DNA from: an uncultured Eubacteriales bacterium
Lineage (GTDB): Bacteria; Bacillota; Clostridia; Oscillospirales; CAG-272
DNA: 23,866 nt
Assembly (NCBI GenBank): GCA_934446285.1
Contig: CAKSEI010000008.1
Span: forward strand, 1 to 23,866
Reading direction: 5' to 3'
This document shows positions 1 to 6,670 of this stretch, piece after piece (position 1 is the stretch's first letter; each line of letters starts with the position of its first letter). A program made the translations under genes and the position numbers. A model generated the notes under the pieces. The model was not told the origin of the DNA and ran no database searches. It worked only from the letters and a program-made list of their open reading frames with translations.

Positions 1-686
1 TCACTGAGGGCAGCGTCATCATCATATGCGACAACTATCCCGCCGTCATGATACTGCCGACGGGGATATTCGACTTTCTCCAGGAAACGGATGACTTCTA
101 CTTCCCGCCGCTCGTCGGGACGTATCTTCGTCTTATAAGAGGCAGCATAATAGTACTCACGCTCCTCATGCTGCCTACGTGGTTCCTCTTTCAGAACCGC
201 CCCGAGCGAGCGCCCGCGTGGCTTGAATTCATGATAATAGAAAATAATGCGGGTATGCCGCTGCTCATGCAGATTTTGGCAGCGGAGATAGCTATAGACG
301 GGCTGAAGCTCGCCTCTCTCAATACCCCGAGTATGCTCGGCAACTCCCTGTCGGTCGTCGCGGGACTTATCCTCAGCGACTTTGCGGTGAGCGCGGGTTG
401 GTTTGAGCCGGCGGTCATACTGTACGTCGCGATAACCGCGATAGGCAATTTTACACAGGTAAGCTATGAGCTGGGCTATGCGCTCAAATTCATGCGGCTC
501 TTCATGCTGCTTGCCGTAGCTATCTTTGATATACCCGGCTATATCGTTTCATTTGTCCTCATGCTCGTGCTCATAGCGACGAATAAGGGCGTCGGCGGCA
601 GATGTTACCTCTACCCTCTCTTCCCCTTTAACGCTGCGGCGTTTAAGCGCCTTATAATAAGGTCGAAAAAGCGCGGGCGTGATTAA
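1..686 (+). CDS. spoVAF: Spore germination/stage V protein SpoVAF (GerA family), C-terminal part
   Basis: This is the 3' part of a gene whose start lies before the window; the reading frame is open from position 3 (codons ACT GAG GGC ...), so the ATG at 48 is internal. The roughly 228 visible residues form the membrane half of a GerA-family protein, with about five hydrophobic segments. They contain GTYLRLIR, AAEIAIDGLKLASLNTPS, AITAIGNFTQVSYELGYALK and the closing YLYPLFPFNAAAF, which fit SpoVAF better than the GerAA/GerKA germinant-receptor A subunits. SpoVAF works in the inner spore membrane, associated with the SpoVA channel for dipicolinic acid in sporulation and germination. No other spoVA gene is visible; they may lie upstream. 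tspO follows 48 bases downstream on the same strand, with no terminator seen between. The family call is firm; SpoVAF rather than another GerA-A paralog is likely but not certain. Confidence 0.85.
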   Translation, partial: TEGSVIIICDNYPAVMILPTGIFDFLQETDDFYFPPLVGTYLRLIRGSIIVLTLLMLPTWFLFQNRPERAPAWLEFMIIENNAGMPLLMQILAAEIAIDGLKLASLNTPSMLGNSLSVVAGLILSDFAVSAGWFEPAVILYVAITAIGNFTQVSYELGYALKFMRLFMLLAVAIFDIPGYIVSFVLMLVLIATNKGVGGRCYLYPLFPFNAAAFKRLIIRSKKRGRD

Positions 687-734
687 GCATGTATACGGGA
701 AGAGGGTGCAGCATAAGCTTTCACAGGTGATAAT

Positions 735-1205
735 ATGAAAACAAAAACAAAACAGACTGTCTTTGCCGTGGCATTTCCGCTCGCGATCGGCGCTCTTTCG
801 GCTCTTCTTACCCGCTCGGGCTTCCGCGAATTTGAATCTCTGAATAAGCCCCCTCTCACTCCGCCCGGCTGGCTCTTTCCTGTCGTATGGACACTCCTCT
901 ATATTCTCATGGGTACTGCCTCGCTGCTCGTATTCCGCTCGGGAAAGCCCGGGGAATCGATACGCAGCGCGCTGTATATTTACCTTTTGCAGCTCGGAGT
1001 CAACTTTCTCTGGCCCATAATATTTTTCTCCCTCGAGATGTACCTCTTTGCTTTCTTTTGGCTCGTGCTGCTGTGGTTTCTCGTGCTCGCAAATCTCACG
1101 AACTTCTATTCACTGTGCCGCTCTGCGGGACTGCTGCTCGTTCCCTACCTCATATGGGTCAGCTTCGCGGGATATCTGAATCTCGGGGTATATCTTTTGA
1201 ATTAA
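735..1205 (+). CDS. tspO: TspO/MBR family membrane protein
   Basis: A 156-residue protein with five predicted membrane helices, the standard size and topology of the tryptophan-rich sensory protein/peripheral benzodiazepine receptor family. Diagnostic stretches are KPPLTPPGWLFPVVW (residues 38-52), QLGVNFLWPIIFF (86-98) and PYLIWVSFAGYLN (137-149), matching the conserved PPxxPPxWxFxxVW, NxxWxxxFF and WxxxAxYLN positions. Family members bind porphyrins and other tetrapyrroles; in bacteria their role is poorly settled (redox or stress sensing, porphyrin handling). The start is the ATG after a modest AGGTG Shine-Dalgarno. It sits behind spoVAF and may be co-transcribed, but nothing here shows a sporulation role. 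No heme or porphyrin gene is adjacent. Confidence 0.9.
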   Translation: MKTKTKQTVFAVAFPLAIGALSALLTRSGFREFESLNKPPLTPPGWLFPVVWTLLYILMGTASLLVFRSGKPGESIRSALYIYLLQLGVNFLWPIIFFSLEMYLFAFFWLVLLWFLVLANLTNFYSLCRSAGLLLVPYLIWVSFAGYLNLGVYLLN

Positions 1206-1336
1206 AAATTACCGCTTTATTCAACATCCCGCTTACACCTATCTCAACAAGGCGCGTATCGTATCAGCATCAGAAACTTCTCCGCTCAAATTAAAGGCGA
1301 AACGGGTTTCATACGCATGAAAATTATGCGCAAATT

Positions 1337-1366
1337 AAAACTCCGGTGCATTTGCACCCGAGTTTC
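1337..1366 (-). terminator. Intrinsic terminator between convergent tspO and MATE genes
   Basis: An inverted repeat AAACTCCGGTGCA / TGCACCCGAGTTT (1338-1350 and 1353-1365) forms a 13-pair stem with one C-C mismatch and a very short loop. On the minus strand it is followed by TTTTAATTTG, so it best ends the MATE transcript. On the plus strand the downstream run (CAATTAAG) is poor, but the stem could still help stop tspO transcription. The remaining 1206-1336 stretch holds no gene I can support. Confidence 0.6.
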
Positions 1367-1396
1367 AATTAAGTATACCCGCCTGTAGGGAAATAT

Positions 1397-2761
1397 TTAC
1401 TGTGTCCCGAGGATGCGGCTTTTCTTTTTCCACACGATAACAAGCGCAATAAGCTGCGCCGCGAAAGACAGCATCCACGATATGGGATATGAGACGAAGA
1501 GCGATGAAAGAGTATGATACTCGGGTATGAGAAATACGGTATATATCCAAACCACTCTCATCACACATATGCTCATGACGGCAATGACCGTTGGAATGAG
1601 CGATACACCGAAGCCCCTGAGAGCACCCGTCGTCACGTCCATTATGCCGCAGAGGAAGTAGGTGAGGCATATAAAGGACATGCGCTCTATGCCGTCTCTT
1701 ACCGCCTCTGGCGAGTCGGTTATATAAATACCGAGCAGAGGTCTGCCGAGCAAATACGCGCCGACCCCGAGCACTATTCCGACGCCGGCTGCGAGCATGA
1801 GGCAGTCGGCGATAATCTTCTTTATCCTGTCGGGGCGGCGTGCGCCGTAGTTCTGACCGACAAAGTTTACCGCAGTCACTGACACTGAGTTCATAGCAAT
1901 ATATACAAAGCCCTCGATGCTGCTCGACGCAGCAGAACCGGACACGGCGGCAGAGCCGAACGAATTTATCGACGACTGAATTATTACGTTCGAGATAGAG
2001 AAAAGCGAGCCTTGAATTCCCGCGGGCAGACCGAGACGCACTATGCCGAGCACCTCGTTCTTATGAATTCTCATTTCCGCAAAGGAAAAACGGCAGGCGT
2101 CGTCACGCTTCATAAGTGCCGCGACTACGAGCACGGCGGACAGCAGCTGAGAAAGCGCCGTCGCGAGTGCCACCCCCGCCACGTCCATCTTAAATACCGT
2201 GACAAACAAGATATTAAGTATGACATTGAGCAATCCCGCAATAAAGAGGAAGACGAGCGGGCTCTTCGTATCACCCGCCGCACGCAGTATCGACGCGCCG
2301 AAGTTATATACCATCGAGGCGGTCATGGCGGCAAAATAAATCTGCATATATACCGTCGAGAGATTTATAACGTCATCGGGCGTTTTCATAAACGCAAGAA
2401 ACCTGCCGGAATAAACAACGCCTATCACCGTGAGCACCACGCCGCATATAAAGGCAAGGGGCAGGGCGGTATGCACCGTGCGCGAGGTTTTCTTGTCGTC
2501 CTTTGCGCCGACGGACTGTGCTATTATAACACCGACTCCTATCGACAACCCCATGAAGAGATTGACAAAGAGGTTCGTGAGAGTGCTCGTCGCACCGACA
2601 GCCGCAACAGACAGGCTGCCGCAAAATCTTCCGACTACGATAAGGTCGGCTGCATTGAAGAGCAGCTGCAGCTCGCCCGTCAGGATAATCGGGATTGTAT
2701 ACTTAAGAATACTGCTTAATATGGGTCCCTCACATATTTCCGCAGTCATAGAACGCTTCAT
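1397..2761 (-). CDS. MATE family multidrug/metabolite efflux transporter
   Basis: A 454-residue, very hydrophobic protein with about twelve membrane helices in two homologous halves, the normal length for MATE (NorM/DinF-like) antiporters. Family features include the N-terminal GPILSSILKYTIPIILTGELQLLFNAADLIVVGRF region, the middle stretch LRAAGDTKSPL ending the first half, and GLPAGIQGSLFSISNVIIQSSINSFG opening the second half. These proteins expel cationic drugs or metabolites in exchange for sodium or protons; the substrate cannot be read from sequence. The ATG follows an AGGTGG Shine-Dalgarno four bases upstream. The gene lies just behind the strong terminator of the isomerase/dehydrogenase operon on the same strand, so it is probably a separate transcript, although I see no clear promoter in the 40 bases available. 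Confidence 0.92.
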   Translation of the reverse strand: MKRSMTAEICEGPILSSILKYTIPIILTGELQLLFNAADLIVVGRFCGSLSVAAVGATSTLTNLFVNLFMGLSIGVGVIIAQSVGAKDDKKTSRTVHTALPLAFICGVVLTVIGVVYSGRFLAFMKTPDDVINLSTVYMQIYFAAMTASMVYNFGASILRAAGDTKSPLVFLFIAGLLNVILNILFVTVFKMDVAGVALATALSQLLSAVLVVAALMKRDDACRFSFAEMRIHKNEVLGIVRLGLPAGIQGSLFSISNVIIQSSINSFGSAAVSGSAASSSIEGFVYIAMNSVSVTAVNFVGQNYGARRPDRIKKIIADCLMLAAGVGIVLGVGAYLLGRPLLGIYITDSPEAVRDGIERMSFICLTYFLCGIMDVTTGALRGFGVSLIPTVIAVMSICVMRVVWIYTVFLIPEYHTLSSLFVSYPISWMLSFAAQLIALVIVWKKKSRILGTQ

Positions 2762-2794
2762 TTATCCACCTGAAAAAAATATGCTTACTCCGCG

Positions 2795-2838
2795 AAAAAG
2801 ATACCCCCGACAGAGCTCATCTGATCTGCCGGGAGTAT
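2795..2838 (-). terminator. Strong intrinsic terminator of the isomerase-dehydrogenase operon
   Basis: Read on the minus strand, ATACTCCCGGCAGA (2838-2825) pairs with TCTGTCGGGGGTAT (2814-2801) in a 14-pair stem with two G-U wobbles and a 10-base loop, followed by CTTTTTCG. The wobbles pair only in minus-strand RNA (they would be A-C clashes in plus-strand RNA), which fixes its direction. It begins 17 bases after the stop codon of the Gfo/Idh/MocA gene. Confidence 0.88.
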
Positions 2839-2855
2839 TTATTTTCGTATGACCG

Positions 2856-3881
2856 TTACTTTATCTCGGTTACCTTGCCGTGATTGTCCGCGGAATACTC
2901 CTCGGCGCACACGAGCTTGATGGTATCCATGGAAGCCTCCGGCGGGTTGATGGTATTTACCATGTCGGGGTTCTCTATAAGGGTTGCGAAATACTTAGCC
3001 TCCTTATAGTAGCCGTTCTCCTTGTCGCACTCAACCTTTGTGGGCTTCTCACCCTCGCCCGACGCGTAGAGTCCGTCATCGCGGAGCTGCAGAGTACCCT
3101 TCTCGAAGTTGACACGGAAGTTCATATGGAATACATCATCCTGCATCGTCCAGTCGTCCTGAGCGTTGACGACCTTGTTGTCCTCGTAGATATAGTTAGT
3201 GGAAACTGAGTCGTGACCCGATCCGGGAATGATTATCTTACCGACAGTTGATACTGCGGTAGGAAGTCCGAAGAGATAGTTGACCATATCGACATCATGT
3301 ACGTGCTGGTCATGGGTTGCGCCGCCGCCGCATTCGCGCTTGAAGAGCCAACGCTCATAGCACCATACGGGCAGGCTGCCGCCGCGGAAGAAGTATGCGC
3401 CGGTGACCTCACCGTACTTCTTGCTGTCGACGTACTCCTTGAGCACCTCGTACTCGCCCCAGAAACGCAGAACCTGACCTATCATGAGTCTCTTGCCTAC
3501 CTGCTTTGCCTTTGCGAGCATCTCCTCGCAGTCTGCGGGAGTAAGGCTCATCGGCTTCTCACAGAGTACATTGATACCCTTGTCAAGGCACTTAAGAGTT
3601 GCCTCCTTATGCATATATGTAGGCAGAGCGATGATGACCATATCAAGCTCTTCCTTCTCTATCATCTCATTGTAATCGGTGTAGCAGTTGAACTTTGAGA
3701 AGTCGATAGCGTCGCCGCCGATGTCGATATTGAACTTGCGCTCGCCGTTCTCAAAGCGCGCGGGATCGATATCGCACGCAGCAACCAGCTTTATTATCTC
3801 TCCCTCGTTTGTAAAACGAACGAGGTTTGCAAGGTGTCCGCGGCCCATGCCGCCGATGCCTATAAGACCTGTCTTTACCAT
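2856..3881 (-). CDS. Gfo/Idh/MocA family NAD(P)-dependent oxidoreductase
   Basis: A 341-residue protein of usual family length. The N-terminal Rossmann fold shows the dinucleotide motif GIGGMG (residues 8-13) with an acidic residue (CDIDP, about 37) after the second strand, suggesting NAD(H) preference. The family signature CEKPMS (107-112) carries the catalytic Lys109. The C-terminal sheet domain has GGGATHDQHVHDVDMVNYLFG (185-205), where Asp and His residues sit where the family places catalytic groups. Such enzymes oxidise a hydroxyl of a sugar, sugar acid or inositol; inositol 2-dehydrogenase (IolG) is the nearest familiar example, but the substrate is not evident. An AAGGAG Shine-Dalgarno precedes the ATG. 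The sugar isomerase gene lies 27 bases upstream, and paired isomerase-dehydrogenase genes usually act in sequence on one sugar or cyclitol. Confidence 0.92.
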   Translation of the reverse strand: MVKTGLIGIGGMGRGHLANLVRFTNEGEIIKLVAACDIDPARFENGERKFNIDIGGDAIDFSKFNCYTDYNEMIEKEELDMVIIALPTYMHKEATLKCLDKGINVLCEKPMSLTPADCEEMLAKAKQVGKRLMIGQVLRFWGEYEVLKEYVDSKKYGEVTGAYFFRGGSLPVWCYERWLFKRECGGGATHDQHVHDVDMVNYLFGLPTAVSTVGKIIIPGSGHDSVSTNYIYEDNKVVNAQDDWTMQDDVFHMNFRVNFEKGTLQLRDDGLYASGEGEKPTKVECDKENGYYKEAKYFATLIENPDMVNTINPPEASMDTIKLVCAEEYSADNHGKVTEIK

Positions 3882-3908
3882 CTTGATAAATCTCCTTAAG
3901 TATATAAA

Positions 3909-4715
3909 TCAGAGAGCAAGAATCTCGTCGAGAGTTTTGCTCATGTTGTTAAGCGAAGTCTGCGGGCAAATCTTGTGATAAGCCACCTCGCAGGTTATAT
4001 AATCGTCGTAGCCGACATCCTTGAGAGCGTGGATGAGTCTGTCCCAACGGATCTGCCCCTCTCCGAGGTCTACGAACGTCTCAAGGACACCGCCGCCCGA
4101 GCAGGAAACGAAATCCTTTATATGAACCTTTTTAATTCTCTTGCCGAGGATTTCAACCCAATACTCGGGGTAAGAGTTGATAGCACAGTTACCTGCGTCA
4201 AAGTAAGAGCCTACATACGGGCAGTCGACGGCGTCGATAAAGTCGCGCATCTCGAATGCGGTGATGAGGAACTTATTCCACACGTTCTCAATGCCGACAT
4301 TGACCTTCATCTCCTCGATAAAGGGCTTTAGCTCCTTGAGCGCGCCGAGAGCATTATTGTAAGCCTCGACGTAGGTGACATCCTCGTTTACAGTTCCGGG
4401 AACGACAAGCACGGAGTCCGCGCCCAGCTCCTTTGCCTGAGTTACAAGCTCCTTTATTATCTCCTGCGCTCTCTTTCTGTCCGACTCGTTGTTGCTCGTC
4501 AGATGATACTTCCAGTGCAGGTCGGAAACAAGGCTGAGTACATGTATGCCGAATTCCTCGGACAGAGCCTTTATCTCTTTTATTTCGTCGGCTGTAAAGG
4601 GGTCGGTAAGATTGAATTCAATACCGTCAAAGCCGGCCTTCTTTGTCATCTCGAACTCTTCTCTGTGGGAAATTCCCTTGGGCAGAGCAAAGCCCTGGTT
4701 TAAACCTTTTTTCAT
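3909..4715 (-). CDS. Sugar phosphate isomerase/epimerase family protein (xylose isomerase-like TIM barrel)
   Basis: A 268-residue single-domain TIM barrel of the AP-endonuclease-2/IolE-like superfamily. Metal-ligand strands are visible as VGIENVWNKF (Glu), GSYFDAGNCAI (Asp, with nearby Asn), KKVHIKDFV (His, Asp) and YITCEVAYH near the C-terminus (Glu). These proteins isomerise, epimerise or dehydrate sugars and inositols using a divalent metal. I start at the ATG giving MKKGLNQGF, because an AGAGAGG Shine-Dalgarno sits about 11 bases before it and the sigma-A promoter's -10 is at 4756-4761. A longer frame back to 4784 would begin inside the promoter. It is followed after 27 bases by the Gfo/Idh/MocA dehydrogenase, forming a two-gene operon. 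No sugar kinase or transporter is present, so the substrate is unknown. Confidence 0.9.
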   Translation of the reverse strand: MKKGLNQGFALPKGISHREEFEMTKKAGFDGIEFNLTDPFTADEIKEIKALSEEFGIHVLSLVSDLHWKYHLTSNNESDRKRAQEIIKELVTQAKELGADSVLVVPGTVNEDVTYVEAYNNALGALKELKPFIEEMKVNVGIENVWNKFLITAFEMRDFIDAVDCPYVGSYFDAGNCAINSYPEYWVEILGKRIKKVHIKDFVSCSGGGVLETFVDLGEGQIRWDRLIHALKDVGYDDYITCEVAYHKICPQTSLNNMSKTLDEILAL

Positions 4716-4755
4716 TTTTCGCAATACCTCTCTTAAGATATCTGTTATTACAATA

Positions 4756-4784
4756 ATACTAACATACCGAGCGCAAAAAGTCAA
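4756..4784 (-). promoter_or_regulatory. Near-consensus sigma-A promoter of the isomerase-dehydrogenase operon
   Basis: On the minus strand TTGACT (4784-4779) and TAGTAT (4761-4756) are separated by exactly 17 bases. Directly downstream lies a near-palindrome, TTATTACAATAA (4745-4756), whose arms TTATT/AATAA overlap the last base of the -10 and could be a repressor operator; that part is only a guess. The promoter lies 19 bases past the prs stop codon with no terminator between, so read-through from prs is also possible. Confidence 0.75.
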
Positions 4785-4802
4785 GGCGTGTTTTGTAAAA
4801 GT

Positions 4803-5927
4803 TTACCGCTTTATCGTACCGTCAGCCTCGCGTCTCTCAAGGAGATTATTTATGCGGTCGATGGGGTTGAGAAGGCTTGATATCGTCTCATCCTTATTGA
4901 GCGTATCGACGAGCAGAGATATGTATTTGCACATATTGACCTCTATGTACCAAGCGCGCGTCGCAAGCTCAGACATACGGTATATGAGATTGGTCGTGTA
5001 TACGCGGTTTATCCAGCCGTTCTTGTACGCCTCGTCAAAGACGTCAAGACCCGCAACGAAGAGTCCGAACGTAGCAAAGACGAATATGCGTCTTGCACCG
5101 CGCTCCTTTAATTTCTTTCCTATCTCTATAACGGAGTCACCCGAGGCTATCATGTCGTCGACGATTATGACATCCTTGTCCTTGACGCTGCGCCCGAGGT
5201 ATTCGTGCGCCTCTATCGGGTTGCGTCCGTCGACGATTACCGAATAGTTTCTGCGCTTATAGAACATTCCGAGGTCTATCTTGAGCACGGACGAATAGTA
5301 CATACATCTCTGCATACCGCCCTCGTCGGGGGATACTATCATGAGGTTGTCCTTGTTTATTGCGAGGTCATTTTCGTTCTTGACCAGCGCCTTTATCATC
5401 TGATACGTAGCCTGAACATTGTCAAATCCGCCGAGCGGGATGGCGTTCTGCACCCTCGCGTCATGTGCATCAAAGGTGATTATGTTGGCAACTCCCATAT
5501 TGTGTAGTTCCTGCAGCATTATCGCACAGTCGAGCGACTCACGCGACGAGCGCTTGTGCTGTCTGCCCTCGTAAAGCATCGGCATGATAACTGATATGCG
5601 GCGTGCCTTGCCTCCGATAGCTCCGATAATTCTCTTGATATCGGCAAAGTGGTCGTCGGGACTCATCGGCACTTCCTTACCGTACATCTTGTAAGTTACG
5701 CCGTGATTGAACGGGTCGCTGACTATGTATACATCGTGACCGCGCAGGCTCTCATGAAGCGAGCCCTTTGCCTCTCCCGTACCGAACCGTGGGCACTCCG
5801 CGTTTACGATAAAGCTCTTGTCGGTCTCTCTCCAACGCTTTAAATACTTATCCACAGCATCGCAGAAGTCTTCACATCCGCGCATACTGATGACGCTGAG
5901 CGGTCCGTACAGTTTTACTTGTTCCAT
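4803..5927 (-). CDS. prs: Ribose-phosphate pyrophosphokinase (PRPP synthetase), long divergent form
   Basis: A 374-residue protein, about 60 longer than the usual 310-320 of PRPP synthetase. It makes phosphoribosyl pyrophosphate from ribose 5-phosphate and ATP for purine, pyrimidine, His, Trp and NAD synthesis. The PRPP-binding loop VDDMIASGDS (256-265) is clear. The flexible ATP loop reads YEGRQHKRSSRES (119-131) where the common form is YARQDRK, and the metal-binding segment reads FDAHDARVQNA (152-162) where DLHAxQIQGF is usual, so key basic and His/Asp residues are kept but the context differs. The extra length lies mostly in the N-terminal half and the C-terminal tail (about 330-374). This long Prs subgroup is, as I recall, known in Clostridia; B. 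subtilis-type Prs may also exist elsewhere in the genome. AGGGAG precedes the ATG by six to seven bases. Confidence 0.85.
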   Translation of the reverse strand: MEQVKLYGPLSVISMRGCEDFCDAVDKYLKRWRETDKSFIVNAECPRFGTGEAKGSLHESLRGHDVYIVSDPFNHGVTYKMYGKEVPMSPDDHFADIKRIIGAIGGKARRISVIMPMLYEGRQHKRSSRESLDCAIMLQELHNMGVANIITFDAHDARVQNAIPLGGFDNVQATYQMIKALVKNENDLAINKDNLMIVSPDEGGMQRCMYYSSVLKIDLGMFYKRRNYSVIVDGRNPIEAHEYLGRSVKDKDVIIVDDMIASGDSVIEIGKKLKERGARRIFVFATFGLFVAGLDVFDEAYKNGWINRVYTTNLIYRMSELATRAWYIEVNMCKYISLLVDTLNKDETISSLLNPIDRINNLLERREADGTIKR

Positions 5928-5968
5928 GCTCTTCTCCCTAAAAACGAAATGATTATTGTTACGCCTGT

Positions 5969-5997
5969 ATTATACCATAAAGGGAGGGCTTTTAAAA
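5969..5997 (-). promoter_or_regulatory. Extended -10 promoter of prs
   Basis: On the minus strand a perfect TATAAT (5974-5969) is preceded by TGG, giving the extended -10 form TGnTATAAT. Seventeen bases upstream lies a weak -35, TTTTAA (5997-5992). Transcription would start near 5962, leaving about 35 bases of leader before the prs ATG. Together with the plus-strand promoter at 6029-6057 it makes 5928-6083 a divergent promoter region. Confidence 0.65.
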
Positions 5998-6028
5998 TGG
6001 GTTTTTTCAAAAAAATTAAGAAATTTTA

Positions 6029-6057
6029 TTTATTTTTGCACTCTTTTGTGGTACAAT
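6029..6057 (+). promoter_or_regulatory. Extended -10 promoter of the small membrane protein gene
   Basis: TACAAT (6052-6057) is preceded by TGG, an extended -10; a weak -35, TTTATT (6029-6034), stands 17 bases upstream. The same core, TTGTGGTACAAT, recurs at 12127-12138 ahead of another plus-strand gene, supporting it as a real promoter form in this genome. Its position shows that transcription starts near 6064, after the ATG at 5997, and so favours the GTG at 6084 as the translation start. Confidence 0.6.
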
Positions 6058-6083
6058 GGAGAAAATGGTCGGAGGCACACGCG

Positions 6084-6626
6084 GTGAAAAATTCGCAGAT
6101 AAAATTCTTCTTCATTAAGTTCGTCATACTCAACTTTATAAATATGATATCCTTCGGGATAAGCTATCTCTGCGATATGCTCACGCAGACATTTATAGAG
6201 GACGGCTTTGTGCAGACATGCACTGTCTGTCTCTCGGGATTTGTTTTTTTCGTGTTTTACGTCTTTGCCACGACCTCCCGAATGAATAATGTCGGGATCA
6301 ACACCTCGCTTTTCGTCGCACGCGAGAGCGCCGCGTATGCGCTCTTTCTCCTGCCTGCCACCGTCGTCACGGCGGTATACGGCACGGATAAAATATCCTC
6401 CCTGCCCTTTCTGCGCTTTTATATACCGAGCCTGCCCGGAGCCTTTATCACGGGAAACGCTTTCGCGGGGTTTGTCATTCAGATAGTTATTATATCCGCC
6501 GCCGTCTTTGCGGGGAAAAAGAAAAACGACGCGCGCCGTGCGAGAGAGAGCGAGCTTGAGAGAGAGCTGCGCCGCGAGGATGAGCGGTATGCCGACGAGC
6601 TTGAGAAGCGGAATAAGGAAGAGTAG
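6084..6626 (+). CDS. Small multi-pass membrane protein with charged C-terminal tail, function unknown
   Basis: I do not recognise this protein. From the GTG at 6084 it has 180 residues: about four hydrophobic segments (FFFIKFVILNFINMISFGI, a stretch around CLSGFVFFVFYVFA, AAYALFLLPATVVTAVY, and AGFVIQIVIISAAVFAG), then a highly charged, Arg/Glu-rich tail of about 40 residues likely to form a cytoplasmic helix. A GGAGG Shine-Dalgarno lies eight bases before the GTG. The frame also has an ATG at 5997 with a good AGGGAGG site, which would add 29 residues (MGFFKKIKKF...), but the extended -10 promoter falls inside that extension. The SleL-like gene follows after 44 bases on the same strand. No transport or enzymatic motif is visible. 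Confidence 0.65.
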   Translation: MKNSQIKFFFIKFVILNFINMISFGISYLCDMLTQTFIEDGFVQTCTVCLSGFVFFVFYVFATTSRMNNVGINTSLFVARESAAYALFLLPATVVTAVYGTDKISSLPFLRFYIPSLPGAFITGNAFAGFVIQIVIISAAVFAGKKKNDARRARESELERELRREDERYADELEKRNKEE

Positions 6627-6670
6627 TCACACCCCGCCGCGTGCCGCATATAATGGCGCGAGGCGATATA

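Noticed and set aside
1307..1322. Small dyad TTTCAT-ACGC-ATGAAA downstream of tspO
   Set aside because: A six-base stem without G-C strength or T run is too weak to call a terminator, and no gene lies near enough for it to be an operator.
2012..2719. Long open frame on the plus strand opposite the MATE gene (235 codons)
   Set aside because: Its product is rich in Arg, His and Tyr without any family pattern, it has no proper ribosome site, and the opposite strand holds an unmistakable MATE transporter.
5997..6083. ATG at 5997 as the start of the small membrane protein
   Set aside because: It has a good ribosome site, but the extended -10 promoter at 6052-6057 and the GTG with GGAGG at 6084 make the shorter form more likely; kept as an alternative in the gene entry.
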